Below are positions 7,701-15,974 of a stretch of 38,521 nucleotides of DNA, in pieces (position 1 is the stretch's first letter; the number at the start of each line of letters is the position of its first letter). A program made the position numbers and the translations under genes. The DNA comes from a virus. The notes beneath the pieces were generated by a model. It made no database searches and had not been told where the DNA came from. It was given only the letters and a program-made list of their open reading frames with translations. The stretch lies in the IMG/VR virus record IMGVR_UViG_3300037117_000201, positions 1 to 38,521 of that record. The stretch is one strand, 5' to 3'.

Positions 7701-7750
7701 CCGCCCCCACCTACGAGATCGTATGGTGCACCTGGGGCGGTTTTCTTTTT
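7701..7750 (+). terminator. Rho-independent terminator, copy 2
   Basis: Same hairpin as copy 1, 94 bp further on. The outer stem CCGCCCC / GGGGCGG is now fully Watson-Crick because of the single base difference. It is followed by TTTTCTTTTT. Confidence 0.85.
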
Positions 7751-7754
7751 CCCC

Positions 7755-7784
7755 TTGACACGCGCAACATGTCTCTGTCATAAT
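7755..7784 (+). promoter_or_regulatory. Promoter for the major capsid gene
   Basis: TTGACA (7755-7760) and CATAAT (7779-7784) are spaced by 18 nt. It lies directly after the second terminator, so the capsid gene is transcribed independently of the portal-scaffold operon. The predicted 5' leader is about 115 nt long and ends in a good ribosome-binding site. Confidence 0.7.
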
Positions 7785-7905
7785 TCCGACATTGGAGACA
7801 CGGGACACGCGACCCCCTCCACTCGAATCGCGCAGAGGGCCCCCGCTCGGCAGGGATACGGTCTTCGCTAAGAGACGCATAAAATCTTAACGGAGGCTTA
7901 CCCCT

Positions 7906-8796
7906 ATGGCAGGCGATCTTATCGACAATGCCCTCGTAATCGAGTTCTCGGAACACGTCCACGTCCTCGCGCAGCAGATGGAGTCCCGGCTGCGTCCCTT
8001 CGTCGAAGTCCGCCCGATGGAAGGCGAGACTTACGCCTACGACGGTCTCGGCCCGATCGAAGCTTCGCCGGTCGTCGGCCGCCATCAGCCCGTCCAGTTC
8101 TCGGACATCAACCACCTGCGCCGCCAGATCGCGCGCCAGCGCTTCGTGCTGACGCTCCCGATCGACAAGGCCGACGTTCGCGGAATGCTCGCCAATCCGC
8201 AGGGCGAGTACGCGAAGGCCTGCGTGCGCGCCATGGCCCGGGTGTTCGACCGCGTCGTGGTCTCTTCGCTCTTCGCGACCGTCTACACGGGTCGCACGAT
8301 GGGCACCGCGGTCACGGGCGCCAACGACGGTGTCTTGACCGTCACCGCGACGGCGGGCTTGACTTACGCCCAGCTCATCGGCATCCGCAAGAACTTCATG
8401 GACAACGACGTCGGCAACGACGTCGAAGAGACGTTCGTCATGGGCATCGCCGGCAATGAGTACACGTCTTTGATGCAGGAAGTCGAGCTCATCAACGACC
8501 TGTACTCGCAGCACTACGTCGTGGACAAGGGTCGCATGGCCGAGGCGGCGGGCATCAAGCTCGTCCCCTTCGCGGCCAACGCCCCGAAGCCCGTGCTGTC
8601 GGTGGCCGCGAGCGTGCGCGCGTGCTTCGCGATGTCCACGCGCGGATGCTGCGTGGGCATGTCCAAGGAGTTCTCGCTCGAGGTCACGCCGCGCTATGAC
8701 CTCATCGAGGTCATGCAGGTCCAGATCATCTTCGACCTGGGAGCCGTCCGCACCGAGGGTCCCCTCGTCCAGCAGGTCAACACGACCGCGAGCTAA
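7906..8796 (+). CDS. Major capsid protein, HK97-fold type
   Basis: This 296-residue protein has GGAGG (7892-7896) 9 nt before its ATG. It fits a podovirus coat protein by position after scaffold, by size, by its own promoter, and by content: an N-terminal helix (EFSEHVHVLAQQMESRLRPF), an extended loop with the YDGLG and RHQPVQFSD segments, a long spine-helix candidate (EYAKACVRAMARVFDRVVVS), and a C-terminal beta region ending FDLGAVRTEGPLVQQ. The last of these is typical of coat proteins whose final strand places a charged residue near the end. The exact capsid family was not determined. It is the only gene between a strong promoter and the hairpin at 8822, as expected for an abundant protein. 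Confidence 0.85.
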   Translation: MAGDLIDNALVIEFSEHVHVLAQQMESRLRPFVEVRPMEGETYAYDGLGPIEASPVVGRHQPVQFSDINHLRRQIARQRFVLTLPIDKADVRGMLANPQGEYAKACVRAMARVFDRVVVSSLFATVYTGRTMGTAVTGANDGVLTVTATAGLTYAQLIGIRKNFMDNDVGNDVEETFVMGIAGNEYTSLMQEVELINDLYSQHYVVDKGRMAEAAGIKLVPFAANAPKPVLSVAASVRACFAMSTRGCCVGMSKEFSLEVTPRYDLIEVMQVQIIFDLGAVRTEGPLVQQVNTTAS

Positions 8797-8821
8797 AACA
8801 CGCGGCCGGGTGAGCTGCACT

Positions 8822-8852
8822 CCCGCCGCTGGGCTACACGCTCAGCGGCGGG
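8822..8852 (+). other. GC-rich stem-loop after the capsid gene
   Basis: CCCGCCGCTG (8822-8831) pairs perfectly with CAGCGGCGGG (8843-8852) around an 11-nt loop. No T-run follows, so it is not a standard terminator. It may slow or partly stop transcription, or protect the capsid mRNA 3' end. Confidence 0.55.
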
Positions 8853-8900
8853 GGAGGACGGGAGACAAGACGGACCCCTAAAGGGTGGAGGACGAATACC

Positions 8901-9521
8901 ATGGCAGCTTTCATCGGATGGATCGACGCGAACGTCGGGGCCTTGCCGCAGAAGCGCGGCTTGGCGGGCGTCGCGGCGGGCGGGTTGGTGCGCGAGTTCA
9001 TTCAGAGCTGGGCGAAGAAGACGACCGACGGCAACGGCACGATCTACTTCTGCGCCGAGATCGCGTCGGATGCGCTCATCACCATGCTCGAGCTCTACAA
9101 CGATGCGATCACGGGCTTGACGAGCGCGGACATCGGCATCTTCAAGGTCGACAAGTCCTTGTCGAATTTGGGCGCGGTCAGCACGACCACCGGGGACTAC
9201 TACGCCGGGGCTTCGACGACCGGCACGCCGAACAGCACGCCGGTCGACGCGGGCGCGATCTTCTTGACCGCGACCGACATCAGCGCGGGCAACGCGCAGG
9301 GTTCGCCGAAGAACGTCCTGACGAACATCGTGGTCCAGACGATCACGACGCTCGGCGCGACGACCGGCGGGTTCCTCAACTACGACTTGAAGCTCTGGCA
9401 GCTTCTCGGCTTCACCGACCCGAAGTGGAAGGAAGACGCCTACGCCATCGGGATGCGCCTCAACACCGCGGGCTCCGCGGCGGGCAACCTGGTCCTGCGC
9501 GGCCGCTGGATTCAGGGCTAG
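8901..9521 (+). CDS. Probable structural protein of unknown type
   Basis: This 206-residue protein has GGAGG about 12 nt before its ATG. It is not recognised. It is rich in Thr, Ala, Gly and Ser with alternating hydrophobics (for example GAIFLTATDISAGNAQ), pointing to a beta-sheet structural protein, and has a helical N-terminus (LVREFIQSWAKK). It sits between the capsid gene and the tail-tube genes and ends at a strong terminator, so it is expressed with the capsid. A decoration, head-fibre or head-completion protein is plausible, but the sequence alone does not decide. Confidence 0.65.
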   Translation: MAAFIGWIDANVGALPQKRGLAGVAAGGLVREFIQSWAKKTTDGNGTIYFCAEIASDALITMLELYNDAITGLTSADIGIFKVDKSLSNLGAVSTTTGDYYAGASTTGTPNSTPVDAGAIFLTATDISAGNAQGSPKNVLTNIVVQTITTLGATTGGFLNYDLKLWQLLGFTDPKWKEDAYAIGMRLNTAGSAAGNLVLRGRWIQG

Positions 9522-9530
9522 TCTTCAAAA

Positions 9531-9570
9531 CCGAGAGGCCCCGCCCTCGGCGGGGCCTCTCGGCATCTTT
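9531..9570 (+). terminator. Strong rho-independent terminator after the capsid operon
   Basis: A perfect 15-bp stem CCGAGAGGCCCCGCC (9531-9545) / GGCGGGGCCTCTCGG (9549-9563) has a 3-nt loop CTC, is preceded by AAAA and followed by CATCTTTT. It ends the capsid transcription unit. Confidence 0.9.
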
Positions 9571-9597
9571 TGTTCGTAGGTCGCAAGGGGGAAACGG

Positions 9598-10584
9598 GTG
9601 TCTCAACCTACGGCGTCCGTTGACTTGGTAAACCTCGCGCTCGACTTGCTCGCGCAGGACCCCGTCACGAGCATCGTCAACCCGGCTTCCCCGGCGGCCG
9701 ACATCATGGCCCGGTGGTACGACCAGATCCGCCGTCTCCTCCTGCGCAAGTACATCTTCAACTTCGCGCGCAAGGTCGTCCTCATCACGCCGAACGCGAA
9801 CGCGCCCGCCCACCCCGAGTTCGTCAACGGCTACTCGCTGCCCAACGACAGCGTGCGGCTGCTCAAGCTCGGCGACCGCATCTTGTGGGGCGGGGCCATC
9901 CCCACGGACTTCTTTGATTTCTCGGGCGGCTACCTCTACTGCGACGACATAGCGGGAGCCGTGGGCCTGGCGACGCCGGCGCCCGTGCTCACCCTCACGG
10001 CCATCTACCGGAGCGGTGACCTCTACGCGGGCATCGCGGTTCCCGCGGGGTCGACGGTGGCCCTCGTCGCCGGCGGCGCGCCAATCCCCGGCGCGCAGTA
10101 CCAGGTCTCTGGGGTCGTGGGCACGGTGCAGCTCAACGGCAACGTCTACCAGCTCGTCGCGGGCCTCCTGGGTGCCAACGCGGTCTACTTCCTTCAGACG
10201 GCCGGCGGCCAGAACTTCGACTCCTCGGCCTATGGCACCTATTCCGCCGGTGGCGCTGCGGCCCCGATTTACGTTCCCCCGGGGGCTTCGGCCAACCCCA
10301 CGGGCCTCGAGCTCACCTACACCTACGACGCGCAGAACGTCTTGCAGTTCGACTCGGCCTTCATCGACGTGCTGGCGGCAACGCTCGCGGCGCGGACCTG
10401 CAAGAAGATCACGGGCAAAGAGCCGAGCGACAAGCTCATCGCGGAACTCCGCAACGCCGAGGTCGCGGCGGCCGCCATCTCCGGCCAGGAGAAGCCGCCG
10501 GTGCGCGTGCAGCGCTCGCGCATCCGCGACGTGCGGCGCGCAGGCGGCTCCTGGCGCAACAACACGCGCATCGGGGGAAGGTAG
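9598..10584 (+). CDS. Tail tubular protein A-like (gp11-type gatekeeper) with inserted FCCH-like module
   Basis: This 328-residue protein starts at GTG 9598 after AAGGGG. The N-terminal helices (LVNLALDLLAQDPVTSI, then ARWYDQIRRLLLRKYIFNFA) and the C-terminal section (FDSAFIDVLAATLAARTCKK, then ELRNAEVAAAAISGQEKPP) match the pattern of T7 gp11-like proteins that join the portal to the nozzle. Between them, around residues 157-222, lies an extra glycine-rich beta module (YQVSGVVGTVQLNGNVYQL) like the E1 FCCH-type module seen in other phage tail proteins. A related module occurs in the next gene. The C-terminus is strongly basic. The length exceeds T7 gp11 because of the insert. Confidence 0.82.
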   Translation: MSQPTASVDLVNLALDLLAQDPVTSIVNPASPAADIMARWYDQIRRLLLRKYIFNFARKVVLITPNANAPAHPEFVNGYSLPNDSVRLLKLGDRILWGGAIPTDFFDFSGGYLYCDDIAGAVGLATPAPVLTLTAIYRSGDLYAGIAVPAGSTVALVAGGAPIPGAQYQVSGVVGTVQLNGNVYQLVAGLLGANAVYFLQTAGGQNFDSSAYGTYSAGGAAAPIYVPPGASANPTGLELTYTYDAQNVLQFDSAFIDVLAATLAARTCKKITGKEPSDKLIAELRNAEVAAAAISGQEKPPVRVQRSRIRDVRRAGGSWRNNTRIGGR

Positions 10585-10588
10585 CCCC

Positions 10589-13500
10589 GTGACGGGCAAC
10601 GCGGTCGTCGTCAACTTCTCGGGCGGGGAAACCTCTCCGCGCTCCCGCGCGCGCTTCGACCAGCCGTGGTATCAGACCTCCGCGAAGAAGATGCTCAACT
10701 TCATCGCGGAGATCCAGGGGCCGGCGCGCTTTCGCACCGGCACCATCTACTCCTACCAGACCCGCCTCGGGGCCGTCGCGCGCGCCTTCGACTTCGAGGT
10801 CAACGACGTCCTCGCCTACCTCTTGGAGTTCACCCCGGGCTACCTGCGCGTGCGCAACCCCGTCACGCAGAACCTCCTCACAACGACCCAGGCGGCGATC
10901 ACGAGCATCACCAAGGCCAGCCCCGCGGTGGTCACGGTCGCGAGCGCCTCCGGCCTCGCCAACGGTCAAGAGGTCATCCTCAGCAACGTCGTGGGAATGC
11001 CGCAGCTCAACAACAAGCAGTTCTTGATTTCGGGCCTTTCCGGCAACACTTTCAGCCTGGCCGACCCCGTCACGGCAGCGCTCCTCGACACGAGCGCGTA
11101 CCCGGCCGTCGCAACCGCGGGCACGGCGGCGGTGGTCTATGAAATCACCACGCCCTACTCGGCCGCGGACATCGCGAACTTGCAAGTGGCCGCGACGCGC
11201 TCGACCATGTATCTCACGACCGGCGGGACGCAGTCCGCGCAGAAACTCACGGTCGACTCCAACAACGCCTTCACCATCGGCTCGTTCACGCGCACCAACG
11301 ACCCATTCTCGCAGTCGACGGCGCTGAGTCTTTTGGGCATCACCCCGGGCGTGCTCTACGACGACTTCGAGTCGGGGCTGGGCTTATGGACGCCGACGCT
11401 CATGACGACGTCGTCTATCTTTGGGTCGAGTCTCCAAGCGGTCAGCTCGGACACCGCGCGCGTGACGCCAGGGTATACGTCGGCGAGCCTCTTGGCCGCG
11501 CAGGCGACCGGGGGTGCTGGCAATTGGGAGTTCGACATCGTCAAGACCGACGGCGGCCTGGGTGGAGGCGACGTCGTGCCTGACAGCACCGGCACGAGTT
11601 TCGCGGGCGTCGTCAACGCCTTCGTGCGCTTCCTTCCCATCTACAAGGACGCGACCAACTTCTACGAGCTGCGCGTGTACGGCACCGACTGCAACACGTT
11701 TCGTCTTTACTTCAACAACGCCGGCGTGGCTTCACTTCTCGGCACGTTCACCGGGGCGGCGGTTAGCGCTCGCAGTTCCCACATCCGGCTCAATCGCGAT
11801 GGAAGCGGGGTGTGGACGCTCTACCAAGACGGGACGATCTTGGGCACGGCGACGGAGAACACGCTGACGACGAGCGTCAGCACTTATTTTTATCTGACCG
11901 CGCCCATCAGCAAGGCCTCTGGAACCGCTTTTACCACCAACAACGTCGGCATCGACAACGTCTTCCTCCCCGCGGGCAGCGCCACCGCAAAGACGCTCAT
12001 CTGGTTTCCGTCGGGCATCATCCCGGGCAGCGTTTCGTATACGTTCTCTGGGGTCGTGGGCGCGGTCACGATCAACGGCGGGACCTACAAGCTGTCCGCC
12101 GACGGCTCCTCGAACGTCGCCTACTTAAAGACGCTCGCCGGTGCTGACGTCAACTCGTCGGGCTGGGGCGCCTACGTCAGCGGCGGTGTTGCGACCGCTG
12201 TCCCCGAGCATCCGCTTTCGGTTGCGTTCTACGAAGGGCGTCTCGTCTACGGCGGCACCGACCAGCGCCCCGACTGCTTGTTCCTCTCGCGCTCCCCCGA
12301 CAACAACGGCAACTCGCGCTACGACGATTTCACGGGCGGCAGCAACGCGGACTTTGCGTGCTTCTTCCAGTTGGCCCCGACAGGCGGCAGCACGAACTAC
12401 ATCTCGTGGACGCGCGGCGGCCCCGACTATCTCTTCTTGGGCACCTTCGGCGGGCCCTACCGCGTCTCGGGCTCCGGCCTCGACATCCCGATCACGCCCT
12501 CCTCGATCAATGTCCGCCAGTTCGACACGGCCGGCGCCGAGGAGACGATGCCCGCCGGACTTCAACAGATGTTCTTCATCCAGCGCGCGGGTAAGACGCT
12601 GCGCTCAATCAAGGTCATCAACCCGTATCTCGCGACCTTCGAGAGTGCTGACATGTGCCTCAACGCCGAGCAGATAGGGTACTCCCCTATTCAGCGGGTA
12701 GTGCTTCAGCGTGGACGCCCTGACTCCCTCTGGATCTTCTGCGCGGACGGCACGCTGGCCGGGATGTCGGTGCACATCACGGTCCAGCAGTCGGACACCC
12801 TCTCGGGCTGGCACCGCCACAAGCTCGGCGGGGGCGGCAAGGTCGTTGACATCGCGGTCGTGTCGCGGCAAACCGGGTTCGATCAGCTTTGGGTCGTCGT
12901 GCAGCGCACGATCAACGGCGCCTCGCGCTGCTACGTCGAGGTCATGGCCGACGACGTCGTGTTTCCCGACCCCGAAGATTTCTACGCCGCGAGCGGTGCC
13001 ATCGTTCGCGCCAGCGACAACCCGCAGCGCGTCAGCACGGCCGCCAACGGGAGCAAAGCCGCCGACCTGGCCCTCTGGGGGAGTGCGGTGTGGCGCGCGC
13101 AGGCGAGTTACGTCCACATGGACTCCGAGGTCTCCTACGACGGCTCGCTGCGCGGCACGACCGCGGCGGCCACGCTCACGCCGAGCGCTGTGGGGGCGGC
13201 CCAAGTCGCAGGGCAGGCCGCGGTGCCGATCACGCTTACAGCAGGACAGGCGGTCTTCACCGCTGCCGACGTGGGCTCGGAAATCTGGGTCAAGCCAAAC
13301 GCCGTGACGGGGCTAGGCGGTGGGCGCGCGACGATCACGGTCTACACGAGCTCGACGGTCGTGTCCGCTGTCGTCACTGTTCCCTTCGCGAGCACCGCGG
13401 CCGTCGCCGCCGGCGACTGGTATTTCGCAGTCTCGACCTTCTATGGTTACGGCCACCTTGAGGGCGCACGGGTTGCCGTCCTCGGGGATGGCGCGGTGCT

Positions 13501-13987
13501 TTCGGACGGCGGGCAGACCGGCGACCCGAGCTTTGCCACGCTCACGGTGACGAAGGGCACGATTACGTTGCCCAGCGGAAACCTGGGCCAGCAACAGCGC
13601 GCGGCGGTCCTGCGCGGGGGCTTGCCCTACACCGGCGTCTTGGAGACGCACAACTTGGAGATGGGCGGCCGTTCGGGGCCTGCGCAGTCAAAGCCCCGCA
13701 GCATCTCGGAAATCAACATCCGCTTCATGAACTCCCTGGGCTGCGAGTACGGTACTGACCTCTATAACATGGAGAAGATTGAGCACCGCCTCTCGGACGC
13801 GAACTATGACCGCCCCGCGCCCGTGTTCTCCGGCTTGCGGCGACTCAAGCTCGAGGACTCGTGGTCGGGCCTCGATGACGCGACACGAGAGAAAAATGTT
13901 TTCGTCACACAACGGCTACCTCTCCCCGCTGTGGTACAGTTCCTCGACTTGGCCTACAGCACGGCCGATGATGGGGGCGTGGAATAA
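10589..13987 (+). CDS. Tail tubular protein B-like nozzle (gp12-type) with FCCH-like and LamG-like insertions
   Basis: This 1132-residue protein starts at GTG 10589, 4 nt after the previous stop, with GGGGGAAGG upstream. It opens with the nozzle signature (SRARFDQPWYQTSAKKMLNF, then RLGAVARAFDFEV), and later shows the GGTDQRPDCLFLSRSPDNNG and CADGTLAGMSVH segments typical of podovirus nozzle proteins. An FCCH-like module lies near residues 121-185 and a second near 476-535. Between them, at about 256-465, is a jelly-roll-like segment (YDDFESGLGLW to VGIDNVFLP, containing NFYELRVYG and SGVWTLYQDG) resembling LamG or carbohydrate-binding domains. It probably forms the tail tip, with the jelly roll exposed. 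It is longer than T7 gp12 because of these insertions. Confidence 0.85.
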   Translation: MTGNAVVVNFSGGETSPRSRARFDQPWYQTSAKKMLNFIAEIQGPARFRTGTIYSYQTRLGAVARAFDFEVNDVLAYLLEFTPGYLRVRNPVTQNLLTTTQAAITSITKASPAVVTVASASGLANGQEVILSNVVGMPQLNNKQFLISGLSGNTFSLADPVTAALLDTSAYPAVATAGTAAVVYEITTPYSAADIANLQVAATRSTMYLTTGGTQSAQKLTVDSNNAFTIGSFTRTNDPFSQSTALSLLGITPGVLYDDFESGLGLWTPTLMTTSSIFGSSLQAVSSDTARVTPGYTSASLLAAQATGGAGNWEFDIVKTDGGLGGGDVVPDSTGTSFAGVVNAFVRFLPIYKDATNFYELRVYGTDCNTFRLYFNNAGVASLLGTFTGAAVSARSSHIRLNRDGSGVWTLYQDGTILGTATENTLTTSVSTYFYLTAPISKASGTAFTTNNVGIDNVFLPAGSATAKTLIWFPSGIIPGSVSYTFSGVVGAVTINGGTYKLSADGSSNVAYLKTLAGADVNSSGWGAYVSGGVATAVPEHPLSVAFYEGRLVYGGTDQRPDCLFLSRSPDNNGNSRYDDFTGGSNADFACFFQLAPTGGSTNYISWTRGGPDYLFLGTFGGPYRVSGSGLDIPITPSSINVRQFDTAGAEETMPAGLQQMFFIQRAGKTLRSIKVINPYLATFESADMCLNAEQIGYSPIQRVVLQRGRPDSLWIFCADGTLAGMSVHITVQQSDTLSGWHRHKLGGGGKVVDIAVVSRQTGFDQLWVVVQRTINGASRCYVEVMADDVVFPDPEDFYAASGAIVRASDNPQRVSTAANGSKAADLALWGSAVWRAQASYVHMDSEVSYDGSLRGTTAAATLTPSAVGAAQVAGQAAVPITLTAGQAVFTAADVGSEIWVKPNAVTGLGGGRATITVYTSSTVVSAVVTVPFASTAAVAAGDWYFAVSTFYGYGHLEGARVAVLGDGAVLSDGGQTGDPSFATLTVTKGTITLPSGNLGQQQRAAVLRGGLPYTGVLETHNLEMGGRSGPAQSKPRSISEINIRFMNSLGCEYGTDLYNMEKIEHRLSDANYDRPAPVFSGLRRLKLEDSWSGLDDATREKNVFVTQRLPLPAVVQFLDLAYSTADDGGVE

Positions 13988-14424
13988 TGGCGACGGCGGG
14001 GGAAGGCGCGCAGGCGATGTACGGGGTGTCGGCGGGCCTCGACATGATTTCCGGCGTCTTCGGCTATCTCTCCTCGCTTTCCGCGCAGTCGATCGCCAAC
14101 AGCCAGGCCGACATGATTCGCACCGAGGCCGAGGCCAACGCCCAGCGCTACGAGGAGCAGGCCGCCCAGCACGAGGCGCAGCAGAAGGTTATGTACTCGG
14201 CCTCGGGCGTCACGCTCGCGGGTTCCCCGATCGACGCGCTGGCGACCTCCGCGCGCATCGCCAATGAGAACGCTGCCGCGATTCGCATGGGCGGGGAGCG
14301 CGAGGCGGCGAACGCTGAGATGGGTGGTACCAACGCCGAGATGAAAGGCCGCGACGCGCTGGCCGGCGGCTTTGTCGGAGCCGCGAAGGCGACGGGCATG
14401 GGCATCCTCGCGGGGGTTAAATAA
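13987..14424 (+). CDS. Internal virion protein, gp14-like
   Basis: This 145-residue protein overlaps the previous stop by one base (TAATG). A hydrophobic N-terminal part (AMYGVSAGLDMISGVFGYLS) is followed by an Ala/Glu/Gln-rich helix (EAEANAQRYEEQAAQHEAQQ) and a YSASGVTLAGSPIDAL segment, the pattern of short podovirus internal virion proteins that form part of the ejection channel. It lies first of three internal protein genes, in the T7 order 14-15-16. The C-terminus ends in another hydrophobic glycine-rich segment. Confidence 0.8.
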   Translation: MATAGEGAQAMYGVSAGLDMISGVFGYLSSLSAQSIANSQADMIRTEAEANAQRYEEQAAQHEAQQKVMYSASGVTLAGSPIDALATSARIANENAAAIRMGGEREAANAEMGGTNAEMKGRDALAGGFVGAAKATGMGILAGVK

Positions 14425-15974
14425 TGGCAAGAATGCCGCAGATCCCCGCGCCCGAGATCGGTAGCCGCCCCGACAGCCGGGTCGGGCGCGACGCCACGCC
14501 TGACATCGAGGCCGTCACCCAGCCCTTCCAGGGGGCCGCGAACGCCTTGGAGGGCGGGGCGGGGCAGCTTGAGAAGCTACAGCAGCAGGCCGACGACGCG
14601 ACGGCCAAAGCTAAAGCGATGGCCGACAACGTCGCGACCACTCTTAAACGCGGCGAGTTCGCCCGCTTTGCGGGGGACAAGTTGTCGGGCTACATGGCGC
14701 AGGCGGCGGACACGACGGTCCCGCCCGAGCAGCGCCCCGCTTTTGAGGACATCCCCGAGCTCTTGCGCAAGGACCTGCAAGAGAAGACCGACGGCGACGC
14801 GAAAGCCACGCAGCTCCCGGGGCTTCCGCTGGCCTACGCGCAGGAGACGAACAAGCAGCTTTTGTCGGCGCAGTCGTTGGCCCAGCGCGGGCTCGTTAAG
14901 CAAGCGCAAAATAACTTGCGCGCGCTTGCTCAAGGGGCTGTCCAGACCGCGACCCAGGCGGGGACGCCAGCCGGGTTGAATTTGGCGATTGCGCAGATGA
15001 AAAACGACGTCGGCGAGAACGCCAAGAACCTCCACGCTGCCCCCGACGAGCTGTTGCATAAGACCGGGCACGACATGGTGATGGGCTACGTCGCCAACGG
15101 GCTCTTGAAAAACCCGGCCGGCGTGGGGGAGTTCTTAGCACAGAGCAAAGGGGCGCACCGCGCCTTCCTGTCGGGGGCCGAAGTGGCCGGAGAGCAAAAG
15201 AAGGCCGAGCACGCCTTCCTCGCTTACGGCGAGACGCAGCGCGTCCAATTGCTCAAGGAACTGTCGGACTCGGGCGCGCGCGACTACGAGCTCAAGGAGA
15301 GCGGCGACCTCACGCCCGCACTCGCCCGCTCGATGAACGCCGCGGACATCGCCAAGGGCCAGGCGATTCAGGCAAACCCCAACATCCCCCCGAAAGAGAA
15401 AGCGAAGCAGGCGGCCATGCTCGAGCGCGGCATTGAGACGCGCACCTGGCTTTCGGAGTTGCCGATCACCCCGGGCCGAATCGACCGCGACACGAGAATG
15501 GAAACCGCCGTCAAAGTGCGCGACGACTTCAAGGCCCTAGGGAAAAACCCCACCAAGTCGGTGCAAGATTTGGACGCGCTCGGGGAACTCCGGCACGACC
15601 TGGCGGCCGCCGAAAAAGCAGGGGCGGTCCCGGCGACCTTCGCCTCGACGGTGCACACCGCCCTCACGCAGATGACGGGCAAGTCGCTCGCGAAGGCCAA
15701 AGGCGACAACGGCTACAACTTCGGCCCCCTGGGCTTCTACGGCACGTCGCGCCAGTTCGGCAATCGCTACCTCGACGCGCAGGCCAGCAAGGACGGGCCG
15801 TTCGGCGAGTTGTCGCCCGACAAGCAGGTCGAAGCGTTTACCAGCTACCACGCCAAGTACAACAACGCCGCCAAGCAGCTTCCCGGCGGGAGTGTGAGCA
15901 ACGACGCCGCACGACAGTTCGCGCAGGAGGCGTTGATGGAAGCGAGCGCGCGCGCGCCCGGGGCGAAGCCTTAA
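14424..15974 (+). CDS. Internal virion protein, gp15-like
   Basis: This 516-residue, almost entirely helical protein, rich in Ala, Lys, Gln and Asp, is coupled to the upstream gene by TAATG. Coiled-coil-like stretches include LEKLQQQADDATAKAKAMAD and the region around KQAQNNLRALAQGAVQTATQ. A late GDNGYNFGPLGFYGTSRQFG segment marks a short non-helical break. Position between the gp14-like and the giant gp16-like gene makes it the middle ejection protein that crosses the periplasm in T7-type phages. No enzymatic motif is visible, and the family is inferred mainly from order and composition. Confidence 0.75.
   Translation: MARMPQIPAPEIGSRPDSRVGRDATPDIEAVTQPFQGAANALEGGAGQLEKLQQQADDATAKAKAMADNVATTLKRGEFARFAGDKLSGYMAQAADTTVPPEQRPAFEDIPELLRKDLQEKTDGDAKATQLPGLPLAYAQETNKQLLSAQSLAQRGLVKQAQNNLRALAQGAVQTATQAGTPAGLNLAIAQMKNDVGENAKNLHAAPDELLHKTGHDMVMGYVANGLLKNPAGVGEFLAQSKGAHRAFLSGAEVAGEQKKAEHAFLAYGETQRVQLLKELSDSGARDYELKESGDLTPALARSMNAADIAKGQAIQANPNIPPKEKAKQAAMLERGIETRTWLSELPITPGRIDRDTRMETAVKVRDDFKALGKNPTKSVQDLDALGELRHDLAAAEKAGAVPATFASTVHTALTQMTGKSLAKAKGDNGYNFGPLGFYGTSRQFGNRYLDAQASKDGPFGELSPDKQVEAFTSYHAKYNNAAKQLPGGSVSNDAARQFAQEALMEASARAPGAKP

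Larger units (their letters stand above)
7577..7764. repeat. 94-bp perfect-length tandem duplication (terminator + promoter unit)
   Basis: Bases 7577-7670 and 7671-7764 are direct copies with one visible difference (T7644 versus C7738). Each unit contains the last codons and stop of the scaffold gene, a hairpin with T-run, and a TTGACA box. The second copy of the scaffold tail is not translated. The duplication doubles the terminator and produces two promoter-like elements before the capsid gene. Together with the leader to 7905, this fills the 314-base gap between scaffold and capsid; no gene is seen in that gap. Confidence 0.95.
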
